DNA from: BOG-908 sp964242115
GTDB taxonomy: Bacteria; Pseudomonadota; Alphaproteobacteria; Acetobacterales; Acetobacteraceae
Assembly: GCA_964242115.1 (NCBI GenBank)
Contig: CAXSZX010000013.1
Location: forward strand, 62,001 to 126,000
Direction: 5' to 3'
DNA: 64,000 bases
Part shown: piece by piece, positions 8,625 to 17,148 of the stretch
How the letters are laid out: every line of letters starts with the position of its first letter
Numbering within the stretch: the stretch's first letter is position 1
Translations under genes and position numbers: made by a program
Notes under the pieces: model-generated
Told to the model about the DNA's origin: nothing
What the model saw: the letters and a program-made list of their open reading frames with translations, nothing else
Database searches by the model: none

Positions 8625-9427
8625 GCCGCGCTCCCGTTGCCGCCCCCGTGCATGTCGGCATCGGCGGTTGGACCTTTGCCCCGTGGCGCGGCAGCTTCTA
8701 CCCGCCGGGCCTGCCGCACGCGCGCGAGTTGGAATACGCCAGCCGCCAGGTCACCGCCATCGAGATCAACGGCACCTTCTACCGCCACCAGACGCCGGAA
8801 AGCTTCGCTGGCTGGCGCGACACGGCACCGGACGGCTTTGTTTTCGCCGTGAAGGCGCACCGCGCAACCACGCACGGCAAGGACCTGGCCGCCGCCGGCC
8901 CGACCGTTGAACGTTTCGTCAGCTCCGGCCTTGCCGAACTCGGGCCGAAACTCGGCCCGATCCTCTGGCAGCTGCCGCACACCAAGAAGTTCGATGCAGC
9001 AACGATGGAGGCGTTCCTCTCGCTGCTGCCGAACAGCATCGACGGCGTGAGGCTGCGTCACGCCGTCGAAGCGCGCCACGCCAGCTTCCTCGACCCTGCC
9101 TGGCCCGCGCTCGCCGCAACACACAACGTTGCGGTGGCGATCATCGAAAGCGACAAACACGAGCTGCGCGGCGACGTCACCGCCGACTTCATCTACGCGC
9201 GGCTGCAGCACAACCGGGCGGACGCGCCGGAAGGCTATGAGCCGGCCGCGCTGGACGGCTGGGTGGACCGCGTTCGCGCGTGGTCACACGGAAAACTCGT
9301 GTCAGACTTGCCTAAGACCGTGCCGGGCAAGGCTGTGAAGCGGGAGTGCTTCGTGTTTTTCATCAGCGGGGACAAGGAGCGTGCGCCGGACTCGGCGAGA
9401 GCTTTGCTTGCGCGGCTTGGTAAGTGA
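8621..9427 (+). CDS. DUF72 domain protein (YecE-like TIM barrel)
   Basis: This 268-residue DUF72 protein has the typical start VGIGGWTFAPWRGSFYP, then EINGTFYRHQ and FAVKAHRATTH, and later VEARHASF and FIYARLQH. DUF72 proteins are TIM-barrel enzymes of unknown reaction. The GTG start overlaps the preceding stop (GTGA). A repeat element starts immediately after its TGA. Confidence 0.9.
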   Translation: MSRAPVAAPVHVGIGGWTFAPWRGSFYPPGLPHARELEYASRQVTAIEINGTFYRHQTPESFAGWRDTAPDGFVFAVKAHRATTHGKDLAAAGPTVERFVSSGLAELGPKLGPILWQLPHTKKFDAATMEAFLSLLPNSIDGVRLRHAVEARHASFLDPAWPALAATHNVAVAIIESDKHELRGDVTADFIYARLQHNRADAPEGYEPAALDGWVDRVRAWSHGKLVSDLPKTVPGKAVKRECFVFFISGDKERAPDSARALLARLGK

Positions 9428-9428
9428 G

Positions 9429-9616
9429 AAAGCAAGGCCTGCTTTTTCGAAAAAAGCTTTTCTCCTCGCTGTCGCTGACGGCTGAGACGCGGCGTTCAAC
9501 TTGCTTCGTTTCACAAGCTGAAACTTAAAGTAAGAGCCCGCCGGCTTCAGCCGTCCGCGACAGCCGCAGCCAAAGCTTTTTGCTTCTTTTTCTCGAAAAA
9601 GAAGCGCTTGCTTGCT
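9429..9616. repeat. Intergenic inverted-repeat element, copy 3 (expanded spacer)
   Basis: Convergent junction of the DUF72 gene and the HxlR regulator. Both arms are of the CTTC type, and the spacer is longer than usual and contains CCGCGACAGCCG. The TGA of the HxlR gene abuts the right terminus. Confidence 0.85.
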
Positions 9617-10008
9617 CACTCCACCGCATCATAAGCCCGCCGCGCCTGCTCGATCTTCGCATGATGCGTTCGCGCCCACAGGCTGAGCGTCTCGACCGGC
9701 TCACGCAGCGACATCCCCAATTCTGTCAGCTCGTAATCCACCCGCGGCGGCGTGCTCGGCGTGACCGTGCGCGTCACCAGTCCGTCGCGTTCCAACCCGC
9801 GCAACGTCAGCGTCAGCATGCGCTGCGAGATGCCGCCAACCATGCGCTTGATTTCGTTGAACCGCCGCGGACCGCCGCCCAGCAGCGCTACGATCAGCAC
9901 GCTCCATTTGTCGCCGATGCGCACCAGGATGGCGCTCACCGCCCGGCAATCCTGGCTCTCGCGTTCCACGAACCGCCTGGTTCCCTCCGTGTGCCCTGGT
10001 TCCAGCAC
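9616..10008 (-). CDS. HxlR-family winged-helix transcriptional regulator
   Basis: This 130-residue MarR-like HxlR regulator has a cysteine early (ESQDCRAVSAI), then the winged helix with IGDKWSVLIVALL, RFNEIKRMVGGISQRML and the wing VDYELTELG. Family members often sense electrophiles or redox stress through that cysteine and control an adjacent oxidoreductase. It is divergent from azoR, which fits that model. I chose GTG 10008 because a full AAGGAGG lies four bases upstream. An ATG at 10032 is possible. Confidence 0.88.
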   Translation of the reverse strand: MLEPGHTEGTRRFVERESQDCRAVSAILVRIGDKWSVLIVALLGGGPRRFNEIKRMVGGISQRMLTLTLRGLERDGLVTRTVTPSTPPRVDYELTELGMSLREPVETLSLWARTHHAKIEQARRAYDAVE

Positions 10009-10084
10009 TGTGCCTCCTTGCGAGCTCCTCATGTGGGCACGCATATAGCCCAGGTCACCATTCGGAACCAAAGGGACACTCGTC
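10009..10084. promoter_or_regulatory. Divergent hxlR-like/azoR control region
   Basis: This 76-base gap between two head-to-head genes must carry both promoters and, by analogy with HxlR/azoreductase pairs, the operator. I see no clear dyad that can be named as the binding site, so only the region is reported. Confidence 0.45.
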
Positions 10085-10696
10085 ATGAAGCTCCTGCACG
10101 TCGATTCCAGCATCCTGGGCGAGAACTCCGTCAGCCGCGCCATTTCGGCCGCCGCTGTTGCCAGGTTGAAGGCGCTCGATCCTGGCCTGGAGGTGACCTA
10201 CCGCGACTTGGCGGCCGCGCCGATCCGCCATCTCTCCGGCGCCTACCTGGCCGGCAAGGATGCCAACGAGAAGCACGACCAGGCGCTGCAGGAGGACGTG
10301 GCCCTCGGCGGCGCGGCGCTGAGCGAGTTCCTCGCAGCCGGCATCGTCGTAGTCGGCTCGCCGATGTACAACTTCACCATTCCCAGCCAGCTGAAAAGCT
10401 GGGTGGACATGATCCTCGTTGCCGGCAAGACGTTCCACTACACCGAGCACGGGGCTGAAGGATTGGCCGGCGGCAAGCGCGTTATCCTCGCTTTGTCGCG
10501 CGGCGGCATCTACAGCGCCGGCGCGCCGCACGCAGGTTTCGACCACCAGGAATCCTACCTGCGCGCGGTGTTCACCTTCATGGGCATCACCGACATCGAG
10601 GTGCTGTGCGCTGAGGGCGTCGCGTTTGGTCCGGAAAAGCGGCAAGCGGCGTTGGACGCGGCTGTCTCCGAGGCACAGTTGCTGAAGGCAGCGTAG
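10085..10696 (+). CDS. azoR: FMN-dependent NADH:quinone/azo reductase AzoR
   Basis: This 203-residue flavodoxin-fold oxidoreductase reduces quinones and azo compounds by two-electron transfer. It has the N-terminal LLHVDSSILGENSVSR phosphate-binding loop, the FMN contact GSPMYNFTIPSQLKSW and the later SRGGIYS segment. It is divergent from an HxlR regulator that probably represses it until quinone or electrophile stress. Confidence 0.93.
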   Translation: MKLLHVDSSILGENSVSRAISAAAVARLKALDPGLEVTYRDLAAAPIRHLSGAYLAGKDANEKHDQALQEDVALGGAALSEFLAAGIVVVGSPMYNFTIPSQLKSWVDMILVAGKTFHYTEHGAEGLAGGKRVILALSRGGIYSAGAPHAGFDHQESYLRAVFTFMGITDIEVLCAEGVAFGPEKRQAALDAAVSEAQLLKAA

Positions 10697-10866
10697 GATT
10701 TTCTTTCCTGGAAACGAAGCAGACGCCCGTCGCCGCGCGGTTGCGCGCCTCTCAGAAACTCGGCGACAGCGCGTCGGTCAGCTTGCCGCGCCAGAACAAG
10801 CGGGCGACTGAGCGACACGCTGGACTCTGTTGTGTCAAAGCAACGAAATATTCATAGTTGAGGCTG

Positions 10867-10991
10867 AGAAGAACCTTCTTTTTTGAAAAAAAGAAGCAAA
10901 AAACTTTTGCTCCTTGGGCGCGTCGTGTGGAGATGTCCGCGAGAGCCGTGACAAAAGCTTGCTTCTGTTTCTCGAAAAAGGAGGCTTTCCG
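10867..10991. repeat. Intergenic inverted-repeat element, copy 4
   Basis: Full copy between convergent azoR and the amidase gene, with CTTC-type sequence in both arms. About 170 bases between azoR and the element show no gene. Confidence 0.85.
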
Positions 10992-11001
10992 CTACCCTGG
11001 G

Positions 11002-12588
11002 TCAGTAGGCTCCGGCCGGCTTCTCCAGTCCCTGCAAAGGTGTAATGACCTTCAAGCCAGGCGTCGCATGAACACCTGCCGCCTGCTCGAAGGCGTAACC
11101 GAAGGCCAGCACGCGCGCGTCTGCCCAGGCCGGCCCGACGAATGAGAGGCCGACCGGCAGCCCGTCCACCAGCCCCATCGGCACCGAGAGGTGCGGGTAT
11201 CCGGACACCGCAGCCAGCGTGGGCGTGGACCCGCTCGAATGGTCGCCGTTGATGGTGTCGACCACCCAGGCCGGCCCCGCGGTGGGCGCAACCAGCGCGT
11301 CCAGTTTCTGGTCGGCCAGCATGCGGTCGATGCCCTCTGCGCCGGCCAGGCGCAGCGACGTCGCGCGCGCTGCCTTGTAGGCTGGGTCGTCCAGGCCGCC
11401 GGTCGCCTCGGCGCGTTCGAACAGTTCCTGGCCGAACAGGCCCAGTTCGCGGTCGGCGTGGGCGCGGTTGAAGGCGATCAGGTCGGCGAGCGTGCGCGAG
11501 TGCACGGCTGGCGGCGTGGTCGCCAGGTAGGCGGCGAGGTCGGCTTTCAGCTCGGTGAGCAGCACCGTCATCTCCGCGGCGCCGATGGCGTCGGACACGC
11601 CGGGGTCGCCCGGCATCTTGTCGATCTCCACCAGGGTGGCACCGGCCTGGCGCAGCACGTCCAGCGCATGGGCGAACACCGCGTCGGTTTCCGGGTGGAA
11701 GCCGGCTTCGAACCGCATCACGCCGATGCGGCGGCCGCGCAGCGCGCCGGCATCGAGCCCGCCGGTGTAGTCCTGCCGGCGGTGGTCTGCGTCCGCGGTG
11801 GCCGGGTCGGCGGGGTCGGCGCCGGCGATGACGTTGAGGATCAGTGCCACGTCACGCACGCTGCCGGCCATGGGTCCCGCGGTGTCCTGGCTGTGGGCCA
11901 GCGGCACGATATTGTGGCGGGAGACCAGGCCCAGGGTGGGTTTGAGGCCGACGATGCCGTTGACCGAGGACGGGCAGGTGACCGAGCCGTCGGTTTCGGT
12001 GCCGATCGCCATGGGTGCCAGGCCGGCGGCGACCGCGGCGCCGCTGCCCGAGCTCGATCCGCAGGCCGAGCGGTCCGGCGACCACGGGTTGCGCGTGAGC
12101 CCACCTACCCCGCTCCAGCCGCTGACCGAGCGCGAGCCGCGCATGTTGGCCCATTCGCTGAGGTTGGTCTTGCCGAGGATGACGGCGCCGGCGGCCCGCA
12201 GGCGTGCGACTAGCGGCGCGTCGCGGTGGGTGAGGTTGGCAGCCAACGCCAGCGAGCCGGCGGTGGTTGGCATCTCGTCGGCCGATTCGATGTTGTCTTT
12301 CAGCAGGATCGGCAGACCGTGTAGCGGGCCGCGGACGTGATGGGCGGCTCTTTCGGCGTCCAGCGCGCGCGCGTCGGCCAGCGCGTGCGGGTTGATTGCG
12401 AGCACCGATTGCAGGGTGGGGCCATTGCGGTCGATCGCGTCGATCCGCGCAAGGTAGGATTTGACAAGCTGCTCAGAGGTGGTGCGGCCGGCTGCCAGGT
12501 CCGCCTGCAGTTCGGTAAGGGACGTGCTCATCGCCGGACAGACGTAGCAGAGCATGATCGCGGCGAGCGCATAGGCAAATCTCTTCAT
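11002..12588 (-). CDS. Secreted amidase-signature-family hydrolase
   Basis: This 528-residue amidase has an N-terminal signal peptide (MKRFAYALAAIMLCYVCPAM), so it probably acts in the periplasm. The Ser-cisSer-Lys triad is visible: Lys in LLKDNIES, cis-Ser in ACGSSSGSGAAV, and the nucleophile Ser in TETDGSVTCPSS. Secreted AS-family members of this type are often annotated as glutamyl-tRNA amidotransferase A-like, but there is no GatB/GatC here and export rules that out. The amide substrate is unknown. Confidence 0.9.
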   Translation of the reverse strand: MKRFAYALAAIMLCYVCPAMSTSLTELQADLAAGRTTSEQLVKSYLARIDAIDRNGPTLQSVLAINPHALADARALDAERAAHHVRGPLHGLPILLKDNIESADEMPTTAGSLALAANLTHRDAPLVARLRAAGAVILGKTNLSEWANMRGSRSVSGWSGVGGLTRNPWSPDRSACGSSSGSGAAVAAGLAPMAIGTETDGSVTCPSSVNGIVGLKPTLGLVSRHNIVPLAHSQDTAGPMAGSVRDVALILNVIAGADPADPATADADHRRQDYTGGLDAGALRGRRIGVMRFEAGFHPETDAVFAHALDVLRQAGATLVEIDKMPGDPGVSDAIGAAEMTVLLTELKADLAAYLATTPPAVHSRTLADLIAFNRAHADRELGLFGQELFERAEATGGLDDPAYKAARATSLRLAGAEGIDRMLADQKLDALVAPTAGPAWVVDTINGDHSSGSTPTLAAVSGYPHLSVPMGLVDGLPVGLSFVGPAWADARVLAFGYAFEQAAGVHATPGLKVITPLQGLEKPAGAY

Positions 12589-12740
12589 GTGTTCCGACCC
12601 GACATGTCACGGCGCGGCAGCGGCGCTGGCGCATTGGCGTGCGATTGTCCGGCAAAGCGCGGCTGTATGGAAGCCGCCGCCGCTGCTCGAGGGGCGTGTT
12701 TGTGTCGCCGCCTTGGTTGAACGGTCTGCGCCAGCGCGCC

Positions 12741-12781
12741 CAGAAGTTCTTTGCTTCTTTCGCGGAAGCAGGCCTTTCTTC
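12741..12781. repeat. Degenerate single arm of the inverted-repeat element, copy 5
   Basis: A decayed right arm (GTTCTTTGCTTCTTTCGCGG, then GCAGGCCTTTCTTC) lies directly before mazG, between divergent genes. The left arm is not recognisable. Confidence 0.55.
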
Positions 12782-12786
12782 AGGTC

Positions 12787-13569
12787 ATGGACCAGATTGC
12801 CCGCCTGCTCGACATCATGGCCCGCCTGCGTGACCCTCTCACCGGCTGCCCATGGGACCAGGTGCAGGACTTCGCCAGCATCGCGCCTTACACGATCGAA
12901 GAGGCTTACGAAGTGGCCGACGCGATTGGGCGGCAGGACATGCAAGCGCTGCCAGACGAGCTTGGCGACCTGCTGTTCCAGGTCGTCTACCACGCCCGCC
13001 TGGCCGAGGAAGCCGGTCACTTCGCCTTTGCCGACGTGGCGCGCAGCATTGCCGACAAGATGGTCCGCCGTCACCCGCACGTGTTTGGCGATGCCGCGGC
13101 GCGGGAGGCCGCGTCCCACAGCGACGCCTGGGAGGCGCAAAAAGCCGGCGAGCGGCGTGCGCGCGACGAGCACGGTGCGCTTGCGGGTGTGCCGGTTGGC
13201 TTGCCGGCCCTGACCCGAGCGGAGAAGCTGACCAAACGCGCCGCGCGCGTGGGTTTTGACTGGCCGGACACAGACGCCGTGTTGGCCAAGCTGGACGAGG
13301 AGGTGGCCGAGCTGCGCGCCGAGTTGGGCGTTGCCGACCCGGTGCGGCTGGCCGACGAGCTGGGGGACATGCTGTTCGTGCTGGCCAATTTGGCGCGCAA
13401 GCTGAAGCTGGATCCCGAAGCGTGTCTGCGTGCCGCTAACGACAAGTTCGCGCGCCGCTTTTCCGCGGTGGAATGGCGCCTGGCAGAGGCGGGCCGGAAC
13501 CCCGCCGAGTCGTCGCTGGCCGAAATGGAGGATGCCTGGCAAGCGGTGAAGCGCCAAGAACGCAGTTGA
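12787..13569 (+). CDS. mazG: Nucleoside triphosphate pyrophosphohydrolase MazG
   Basis: This 260-residue tandem MazG-domain enzyme hydrolyses (d)NTPs to monophosphates, cleaning the nucleotide pool. The first domain carries CPWDQVQDF, YEVADAI and the metal-binding ELGDLLFQVVYHA (ExxD pattern). The second repeats this with VAELRAEL and ELGDMLFVLANLA. The length matches E. coli MazG. I placed the start at ATG 12787 (MDQIARLLDIM), which fits the family; longer in-frame starts translate repeat remnant. Confidence 0.93.
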   Translation: MDQIARLLDIMARLRDPLTGCPWDQVQDFASIAPYTIEEAYEVADAIGRQDMQALPDELGDLLFQVVYHARLAEEAGHFAFADVARSIADKMVRRHPHVFGDAAAREAASHSDAWEAQKAGERRARDEHGALAGVPVGLPALTRAEKLTKRAARVGFDWPDTDAVLAKLDEEVAELRAELGVADPVRLADELGDMLFVLANLARKLKLDPEACLRAANDKFARRFSAVEWRLAEAGRNPAESSLAEMEDAWQAVKRQERS

Positions 13570-13602
13570 AGCCTGCTGTCTGCCCCGCGCGCACCTTGGG
13601 AA

Positions 13603-13650
13603 TGAAAGTTTTTGGTCGTATTTCTTCAAAAAACAACCGCTCCCTTCCTT
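13603..13650. repeat. Single right arm of the inverted-repeat element, copy 6
   Basis: Only the right arm is seen (GAAAGTTTTTGGTCGTATTT, then CTTCAAAAAACAACCGCTCC), between the tandem plus-strand genes mazG and the GH16-like gene. Confidence 0.65.
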
Positions 13651-13740
13651 CATGCCATGGCGTTTTCCCAACCGAGTTGTGATCGAAATTGCATCGGCCG
13701 CTGCACCATGGCAACGCTAATGATGTCGTCAGGATCAATC

Positions 13741-14766
13741 ATGCGGTATTTGCGAGCAAGCGTTCGAGCGCTCACGGTTGCAGGCCTCGTCGGGCTACCG
13801 GCCGCGTTTGCTGCCGAGACGACGGTTGCAGGCGGCAGGGCGCCGGTCAGCAGCAAGGTCCAGCCGTTGGGTGCCCAGGGGCACTTCATCAACCGGCTAG
13901 ACGCTACCTTCGGCACAGATGCCGAGGCCACGGTCCACGACAAGGACCAGCTCGCGAAGATCGCGTATTTTCGCTACATCTACGGCGATGCCTCGACCAC
14001 GGGTCCCGGCACCGACGGGCTTTACGACAACTACCGCGCCCGTCACCGAGATTATCCGTCCGGCGACCCGCGCTCGCTGCACGTATTCACCGCGGACGCG
14101 CTCGTGTTGAAGGCGCATTGCGGGCTGCAGACGGCGAACCGGTCCGATTGCAGTGATGGCAACATAGAAAGTGGCATGGTCCGGTTTGCCCTGCCCATCC
14201 GGCCGGGCAGCTACGTCGAGATGCAGTGCCGGATGCCTGTGGCGGCTTACGCGTGGCCGGCGTTCTGGCTCAACCCGGGCGAGGAAGACCCGCCGGCGGT
14301 GCGCGGCGGCAAGCCGGTGATCAGCGGGCTCGGCTGGCCGCCGGAGATCGACATCTTCGACCAGTTCGGTTTCAACAACACCAAGCCGGGACACTACCTT
14401 CTCAGCTTGACGCCCACTGGCCATAACGACGCTGCGTTCGGCCATCCGCACGATCTGTATCACGCGCCGGATTACGGGGACGGGTGGTACTACAAGCCCT
14501 CGCAAGACCTAACGCAGGGGTTCCATACCTACGGCCTGGATTGGGGCCGCGACAACGTATTGAAGTTCTCGCTCGACGGACGGGTCTACAAATCGGTTTA
14601 TTACGAGTGGAACAGCAAGGACGGCGCCCCGGCGCACCTGATCGCCAGCTTGCAGGTGGGTGCCAAGTTTAACGATCTGTCGGGGATGACGGATCAGGGC
14701 GGGGTGCCGAACGGGTGGGATTGGCCGATCAGATACGTTCGGGTTTGGGACGAACAGGGAAAGTAA
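13741..14766 (+). CDS. Secreted GH16-like concanavalin-fold protein
   Basis: This 341-residue exported protein has a clear signal peptide (RYLRASVRALTVAGLVGLPA, cleavage after AFA). The GH16/laminarinase-like features are AYAWPAFWLNPG, the central GWPPEIDIFDQFG, FHTYGLDWGRDN, FSLDGRVYKS and a final DWPIRYVRVWD. In active GH16 enzymes the central motif is ExDxxE or ExDxE; here the second catalytic Glu is Asp (EIDIFD). It may therefore be a weak hydrolase or a glycan-binding protein. The start has AGGA seven bases upstream. Confidence 0.82.
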   Translation: MRYLRASVRALTVAGLVGLPAAFAAETTVAGGRAPVSSKVQPLGAQGHFINRLDATFGTDAEATVHDKDQLAKIAYFRYIYGDASTTGPGTDGLYDNYRARHRDYPSGDPRSLHVFTADALVLKAHCGLQTANRSDCSDGNIESGMVRFALPIRPGSYVEMQCRMPVAAYAWPAFWLNPGEEDPPAVRGGKPVISGLGWPPEIDIFDQFGFNNTKPGHYLLSLTPTGHNDAAFGHPHDLYHAPDYGDGWYYKPSQDLTQGFHTYGLDWGRDNVLKFSLDGRVYKSVYYEWNSKDGAPAHLIASLQVGAKFNDLSGMTDQGGVPNGWDWPIRYVRVWDEQGK

Positions 14767-14820
14767 GGCAAGGCAAGCGGTTCTTTTGCTTCTTTTTCTT
14801 GAAAAAGAAGGCCTTGCTTT
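14767..14820. repeat. Compact inverted-repeat element, copy 7
   Basis: Here both arms are collapsed into about 55 bases: GGCAAGCGGTTCTTTTGCTT, then CTTTTTCTTGAAAAAGAAGG and CCTTGC. The spacer is missing, which suggests deletion between arms. It lies between convergent genes. Confidence 0.75.
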
Positions 14821-14841
14821 TTTCTGATGATGTCGACGCAG

Positions 14842-16308
14842 CTAGCTCGCTAGCACCTTGGCCGCCTGTTGAGTGCGGATCACAGCGCTCGTAACCTTCT
14901 GGATTTCGGAGCTGATCTCCGCGATATTCTCCGCGACCGTCATCACGGTCTGCGATGCAACCTGCATGTCGCTGGACATACCCCTTGTTACCGCGCTCTG
15001 CTCTTCCACCGCGGCCGCCGTCGTGCTGACGTTCTCCCGTACAGTGGTCATCGAATTGCAGATCTCGCTGACCGCGCCCGCCACAGAAGCCGACGTGGTC
15101 TGCAGGCCGGCGATCTCGGTGGTGATCTGCTCGGTGGCCTTCGCCGCCGCGATCGCCAGCGTCTTAACCTCCGCGGCCACGACGGCAAAGCCCTTGCCGG
15201 CGTCGCCGGCGCGCGCGGCTTCGATCGTCGCGTTGAGCGCGAGCAGGTTGATCTGGCTGGCGATGGTGCGGATCAGGCCGACGATGCCGTTCATCTCGCG
15301 GGCGGCACGCGCCAGCCCTTCGGTGCTGTTGCCGACCTGAACCGCCTGTTCGAACGCGCTCTCGGTCGCGGTGCGGGACCGGCTCATGCTTTCTGCAATC
15401 TCGGTGATCGAGCTCGCAAGCTGATCTGTGCTGGCTGCCACCGACTGCACGCTCTGCGTAGTCTGTCCGATGGTATGGGTCGCCTGGTGGGCCTGCGACG
15501 TGGATTGCTCGGTAGCGCAGGTCATTTCGTCGACCAACGTCCGAAGATTGCTCAACAGGTCCATCTGCGCCGTGATGTCCTTGGCGAACTTCACGATCTT
15601 GACGACCCGCCCCAATTCGTCATGGATCGGGTTGTAGGCGCCTTCGATCCAGACTGCCTTGCCTCCCTTCGCGAAGCGTTTGAACTGGCCACTCCTGAAA
15701 GTGCCTGCGCGCAGGTCCGCCCACAACTGGCCGTAGTCGCTTGTCTTCTCGTAGCCCGGTTCGACGAAGATGCTGTGGTGGCGTCCGCGCAGCTCTTCGA
15801 TCTTGTAGCCCATGGCGGCAAGAAAGTTGCTGTTCGCGTTGACTATGTTGCCGTCTATCGTGAACTCTACCATGGTCAGCGCGCGGCTGAAGGCTTCGAT
15901 CTGCGCCGCATGGTCGTGGCTTTCCAGCCGGTCCTGCGCGTTGCTCCACTCGATGGCGAAGCCAATCCGGGTTCCGTTGTCCTGCAACGGCGTGAACAGC
16001 AGGTCGTACGTCCGGCCGCCCACGTTCAGCGTCGCGGCGAGCGGTCTCTCCGTAGCCTGCAACGTGCTCCGCTGAGTTGAGAGGTGCCTACCGAAAACGT
16101 CGACGTTGCTGCCGATCAGGTCGTCTACAGATAGTCCGGGCAGGTCGCGCCGGAGGTCTCCCTCCGCCTCCCGCAGCAGGTTCACCAATGAGGCATTCAT
16201 GTAGGTGATGTTGAGCGCAGAGTCCGTGGTCATCACGTTGCCGCAAAGCGAGTTCAACGCCACGAGCGTAAGAACCGGCTTGCGCTGCTTGGCGAGTCTG
16301 CTGAACAT
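14842..16308 (-). CDS. Soluble PAS-domain methyl-accepting chemotaxis protein
   Basis: This is a 488-residue cytoplasmic chemoreceptor with no transmembrane segment. An N-terminal PAS-like region (about residues 20-130) is followed by a second PAS/PAC domain (about 135-260; YKIEELRGRHHSIFVEPGY, VWIEGAYNPIHDE, VVKIVKFAKDIT). The coiled-coil signalling domain carries the near-invariant tip INLLALNATIEAARAGDAG. It resembles PAS chemoreceptors that sense redox or oxygen through a bound cofactor; no ligand can be named. ATG 16308 has GAGG eight bases upstream and is preferred to GTG 16317. Confidence 0.92.
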   Translation of the reverse strand: MFSRLAKQRKPVLTLVALNSLCGNVMTTDSALNITYMNASLVNLLREAEGDLRRDLPGLSVDDLIGSNVDVFGRHLSTQRSTLQATERPLAATLNVGGRTYDLLFTPLQDNGTRIGFAIEWSNAQDRLESHDHAAQIEAFSRALTMVEFTIDGNIVNANSNFLAAMGYKIEELRGRHHSIFVEPGYEKTSDYGQLWADLRAGTFRSGQFKRFAKGGKAVWIEGAYNPIHDELGRVVKIVKFAKDITAQMDLLSNLRTLVDEMTCATEQSTSQAHQATHTIGQTTQSVQSVAASTDQLASSITEIAESMSRSRTATESAFEQAVQVGNSTEGLARAAREMNGIVGLIRTIASQINLLALNATIEAARAGDAGKGFAVVAAEVKTLAIAAAKATEQITTEIAGLQTTSASVAGAVSEICNSMTTVRENVSTTAAAVEEQSAVTRGMSSDMQVASQTVMTVAENIAEISSEIQKVTSAVIRTQQAAKVLAS

Positions 16309-16410
16309 CTTAGGCACCTCGGCTGACAGGATACGGAGCCTAAACGCTCGAAGTGAAACGTTTGCTAACGGTAACGCTCACGCGCACTCCTGGCGATCAG
16401 GGTTGAAGGC

Positions 16411-16552
16411 AAAGCAAGCGGTTCTTTTTAAAAAGAAGAACCAAAAAACTTTCGTGTTCGTGGGTTGTGCCGGGTGGAGTCGTGTCGTGTCAGCCGTTCG
16501 CGACAGCCGCAACGTAACCTTTTTTTTCTTCTCGAATAAGAGGGCGCTTGCT
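16411..16552. repeat. Intergenic inverted-repeat element, copy 8
   Basis: Full copy between the tandem minus-strand genes for the chemoreceptor and DUF1489. It has a GGTTC-type left arm, GTTCGCGACAGCCG in the spacer and a diverged CTTCTC right arm. Confidence 0.85.
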
Positions 16553-16571
16553 GTAGTTAGCCGGCCAGCTT

Positions 16572-16979
16572 TCACACGAGCCCCAACCGCGCCAGGTCGC
16601 GCCGCAACTCAGCCGGCAGGTCGGATGCGCCATCCCAGGCCGGCTCGTCGGCAGGCGCGTCCGCCGCCGACAGGTATCGCCAGCCTTGAAACGGTTTGAC
16701 GAAACGGCCGCGCACGCGAACCAGACGAGGGTCGAGCATGAGGTCGCAGCCCTTCGAGCCCAGGGCGCGGTCGCCCTGCACGATGTCGGTGATGCTTTGG
16801 CGGACGCTGACGATACGGTCGACGACCCAGTAGATCGAACCCCCGTCGAGGATCTCGGCGGCGCGGCGCGGGAAGTTGCGCGTGGAGTGGCGCAGCCTCT
16901 GGCGCGATGCGGCCTGGTAGGCGCGGATGTCGTCCGGGGTGCGTGCGCCGACGGCGAGCTTGATGAGGTGGAGTGGCAT
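16572..16979 (-). CDS. DUF1489 family protein
   Basis: This 135-residue protein matches the alphaproteobacterial DUF1489 pattern: MPLHLIKLAVGA, TRNFPRRAAEILDGGSIYWV, SVRQSITDI, a CDLMLDPRLVRV segment and KPFQGWRYL. The function is unknown. The ATG lies about ten bases beyond the edge of a repeat element, and further upstream in-frame codons are only translated repeat. Confidence 0.9.
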   Translation of the reverse strand: MPLHLIKLAVGARTPDDIRAYQAASRQRLRHSTRNFPRRAAEILDGGSIYWVVDRIVSVRQSITDIVQGDRALGSKGCDLMLDPRLVRVRGRFVKPFQGWRYLSAADAPADEPAWDGASDLPAELRRDLARLGLV

Positions 16980-16980
16980 C

Positions 16981-17120
16981 AGCAAAGGAAGGCCTCCTTT
17001 TTCTGAAAAAAAAGAAGCAAAAAACTTTTCTTCGCTGTCGCGGACCGTCCAACACGGCATAACCCAGGGGACAAAAGTTTTTTGGTTCTTTTTTTCAAAA
17101 AAGAACCGCTTGCCTTGCCT
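16981..17120. repeat. Intergenic inverted-repeat element, copy 9
   Basis: Full copy occupying almost the whole gap between divergent DUF1489 and hydrolase genes. It has a CCTC/CTTC left arm, core CGCTGTCGCGGAC and a GGTTC right arm. If it is a terminator here it would sit where promoters are needed. Confidence 0.9.
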
Positions 17121-17148
17121 TCACACGGTCCAAATGCTCGCATACCCC

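Noticed and set aside
16927..17148. N-terminal extension of the epoxide-hydrolase-like protein through the repeat element
   Set aside because: The extension is only translated repeat (polar Lys/Phe runs), and the family start is at ATG 17149 or 17134.
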